Shown here: positions 61,476-64,000 of the stretch, one piece after another | How the letters are laid out: each line of letters begins with the position of its first letter | Position numbering within the stretch: position 1 is the stretch's first letter | Origin: Glandiceps talaboti | Lineage: Eukaryota > Hemichordata > Enteropneusta > Spengelidae | Length of the DNA stretch: 64,000 nt | Assembly: GCF_964340395.1 (NCBI RefSeq) | Contig: NC_135565.1 | Span: forward strand, 4,942,642 to 5,006,641 | Direction: 5' to 3' | The notes under the pieces: generated by a model | Seen by the model: the letters and a program-made list of their open reading frames with translations, nothing else | The model's database searches: none | What the model was told of the DNA's origin: nothing | Position numbers and translations under genes: made by a program

Positions 61476-62819
61476 GACTTGTATCAATTTTCATAACTAA
61501 CATCATTATTAAAGCATTTTTTAAATGTCACCATGAGTGCCATTATTTGAATATCACGTGCACTCAGTTGAAATGTTACATAAATCTAGTATATATGTAT
61601 AGTTATACAAATATTGTGTATGTCTAGAAACCAGTATCTGTCATACATATTAATTATTTTAATTTGCATACCAGTATTCGTTAGTGATATTCATACATAT
61701 TAATTAACTTAATTTGCATACCATAATTCTTTCATCTCCAAGACGAATCTCTCTACACTAATCAATATTGTTGTCAATGTATAGGTCATAAGCAATCAAA
61801 TCAGGGAAGAAATTTCAATCTCACTAATGGTAGTTTTACGTTTGCATAATTTGAAATATCCTTTCAATTGGTTTAGTTAGGTAAATCAAAGACGAAAAAG
61901 AAATCATAATATTTTGTTGTCACTATATTCATATTACAAAATAACTTACAGTAGGAAAGAGGATAGTACATGCATTTTAAACTGTTAATAGCCTCAACAA
62001 TGTTGCCTTACTCAACAAAGTATTTAGTTATTATCTTCCCTTCTTACGCAAAATGCCTCTTATGTTTACAACATACAGTAGGTCTATTCTGAACCAGATT
62101 TGCAATTTTTATAAATCTGTTTTCGAGAGGCAAGTCACGCGATGTAGAACAGGTGAACATGAATTTTATAGCAATTGGTCCCCTAGGCATAATATAATGT
62201 AGGTAAGATCAAATATTCTTCGTTGTTCCGAAATAATGATTTAATTTTAAAACGTACACAGCCTTGAACTTCTTGGAAGCTGAAAGTGTTTTCTTTTGAA
62301 AATATGACCAACATAAAAATTGATGCCGTGTTAATAAATAAAAGAAATACCATACTGGTATAGTAATTACTTCCACCTTCCATACGTTCGCCTGCGCTGT
62401 ATTTATTTTTTATTTTCTCATATATTTTTTATTAGCGAGGGAATGGAAGTGAAGGATACGGGTAATATGAATATATTCTGAAACCAGGTGTGTTCAATTA
62501 TTAACGTCATAACACAGTAAAACGTGAACGTCTAGTGTTCTCAGTTATGAAAGAACAGCTTCAAATATAACAGGATATTAACTGTAAACGTAGAAAACAA
62601 AAAGCGAATTTGATCATGGTGGTTAACTCGAAAAAGCGTCAAAATTGTAAAGGATACCATTCGACTTTGAAATAAGGACTTTTCTTGACGTTAATGTACT
62701 CTATCTATTATAGATTATGCATTATACGTTGCACTAAACAGGATAATAATACTTTCTGGTTATCACTTCAAGTTGTCTTCCCTAAGAATAAGCTGTATAG
62801 ACATGTAAAATATATAGAT

Positions 62820-62820
<1 letters not shown>
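61476..62820. other. Intergenic, no gene recognised
   Basis: A direct duplication, CATACATATTAATTAWYTTA plus ATTTGCATACCA, occurs at about 61643 and 61691. Nothing else. Confidence 0.45.
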
Positions 62821-62823
<3 letters not shown>

Positions 62824-62854
<31 letters not shown>

Positions 62855-62855
62855 T

Positions 62856-62892
<37 letters not shown>

Positions 62893-62920
62893 GACAGACA
62901 GACAGACAGACAGACAGACG
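62824..62920. repeat. CA / AT / GA / CAGA compound microsatellite
   Basis: Four adjacent simple tracts over about 97 bp. Confidence 0.96.
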
Positions 62921-63751
62921 CACAAATATTATCAATACAGATTGATTTCAAATGTAGAACAGAAACTCCGGCAGGGCATGATCATTTAATTTACTCAACA
63001 GCAATCAAAGAAAAAGGTATGTGATATATATGGGTATTGTATGCAATTTGTATGAACGCCTCTTATACACGTGACCTATTTTTACACTAAGATTAGATGT
63101 GACATTTACATTTTTTGATAAAAATGTGCAAAGATCCAACTAATTAAGATTGTTACATAAAAAGTGAAAGTAAATACACTTTCATTTCAAAAACATATAA
63201 TTATTTCATTGTGTTGAAGTTTGTCGCTGCTCTTTGATAACATTCAGTATTTTCTAACTATACGTTCGAACGAAAGGAATTGTTGGAACCTGCGAATAGC
63301 TACACATGGTAAAGACATCTTATCTTAGCAACACGGGAAATCTTTTTGTGAAAACGTCTTGTAAATGTTTCAGATTAAATGGCAGGGATTTCGAAATAGC
63401 AACGGTGTCGTACACGGATAGGAGTACACACACTAACTCCACAACATTTTAAATATTATAAACTTTATAATTGTTTTGCTCTAGTGTATGTGTGTGCATG
63501 CGTTTATGAGTATATATCTGAGTATGTGTGTGTCTAGTTTAAACCTGCACTAACTGGATCATTTTATTTCATCAAATAACCAAAGATATATTCACTACAA
63601 ATTGGTCAATTACTAATAAAAAGACAGTGTATCTAGTAATTAGTGGTCATGTAATCTGTAGGTAGTGGAGTGACAAGTTTCAATCTTGAGTTAAGCTTGA
63701 TTTTGAATTTGTCACCATGTTAAAGCTATACTTGTTGTAACTGAAGTATCA
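62921..63751. other. Intergenic, no gene recognised
   Basis: A weak match to 12206-12232 (AGCTTGRTTTTGAATWTGTC) lies at 63694-63718. No gene. Confidence 0.4.
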
Positions 63752-63808
63752 TTTTTCGATCAGAAAAACACAAACTTGTTACAATACCAATTATTAGACA
63801 TTGTAAAT
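63752..63808 (+). repeat. Dispersed repeat family K, copy 2
   Basis: TTTTCGATCAGA, TTGTTACAATACCAAT and TATTAGACATTGTAAAT match 45955-46024. Confidence 0.6.
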
Positions 63809-64000
63809 ATTAATCATTGGTCAAAATTATCCATAAGCAGTACAGAAACAGTTTGAAATCGTGATCGGCGTTTGGGGCGCTGATATTTGTGTGCGGACCC
63901 ACAATCTTTCATACAGCGCCGGCGCACGACATGTTCTGCAAACTTAGTTAACCTATACTTGTTTGACTATTCTGTCGACCTTGACAGTGACCGTGACCTT
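63809..64000. other. Window edge, no feature recognised
   Basis: Slightly GC-richer end of the window with no coding signal. Confidence 0.4.

Overview
The window is AT-rich, gene-poor nuclear DNA from an invertebrate animal. Evidence: three intronless-ORF class A GPCR genes of the metazoan amine-receptor type, splice-acceptor-like sequences just before their start codons, LINE reverse-transcriptase relics, many foldback/MITE-like elements, and very dense microsatellites. Bacterial operons, ribosome-binding sites and phage genes are absent. The exact group cannot be proven from sequence alone. The receptor type (H3/muscarinic-like, multicopy) and the repeat style would suit an invertebrate deuterostome or a lophotrochozoan.

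Layout. 1-14 kb: repeats only (duplicated 45-mer, a TIR element at 1.0-1.45 kb, several microsatellites, a LINE reverse-transcriptase scrap at 4.2-4.4 kb, foldback elements at 7.1, 8.1, 9.2, 11.1 and 13.2 kb). 14.4-15.5 kb: GPCR gene 1, minus strand; a short copy of its acceptor plus start codon lies 3.9 kb downstream at 11.54 kb. 18-21 kb: a 43-bp tandem array and a 1.4-kb element with 12-bp inverted ends, a (TCTG)n tract and about eight 147-bp monomers. 22.5-23.7 kb: GPCR gene 2, minus strand, with (AT)n, a foldback element and CACGTG motifs upstream. 24-49 kb: a repeat field with a 145-bp-arm hairpin, two minisatellites (35 and 44 bp), paired MITEs and two LINE 3' ends. 49.8-51.0 kb: GPCR gene 3, minus strand, bracketed by two repeat families in the same arrangement. 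51-64 kb: more MITEs, a 173-bp (CT)n tract, (CA)n(AT)n tracts and a third LINE 3' end.

The three receptors share strand, a single coding exon, an acceptor-like sequence immediately 5' of the ATG, and paralog-like sequence, so they look like a dispersed tandem family. All keep D2.50, D3.32, DRY, CWAP and NPxxY, so they are predicted functional amine-type receptors. None has the Glu at 5.46 used by vertebrate H3/H4 receptors, and pocket positions 6.51/6.52 vary between copies; that points to divergent ligands. I found no defence system or other wholly new system; the most unusual material is the receptor family and the structured repeats around it.
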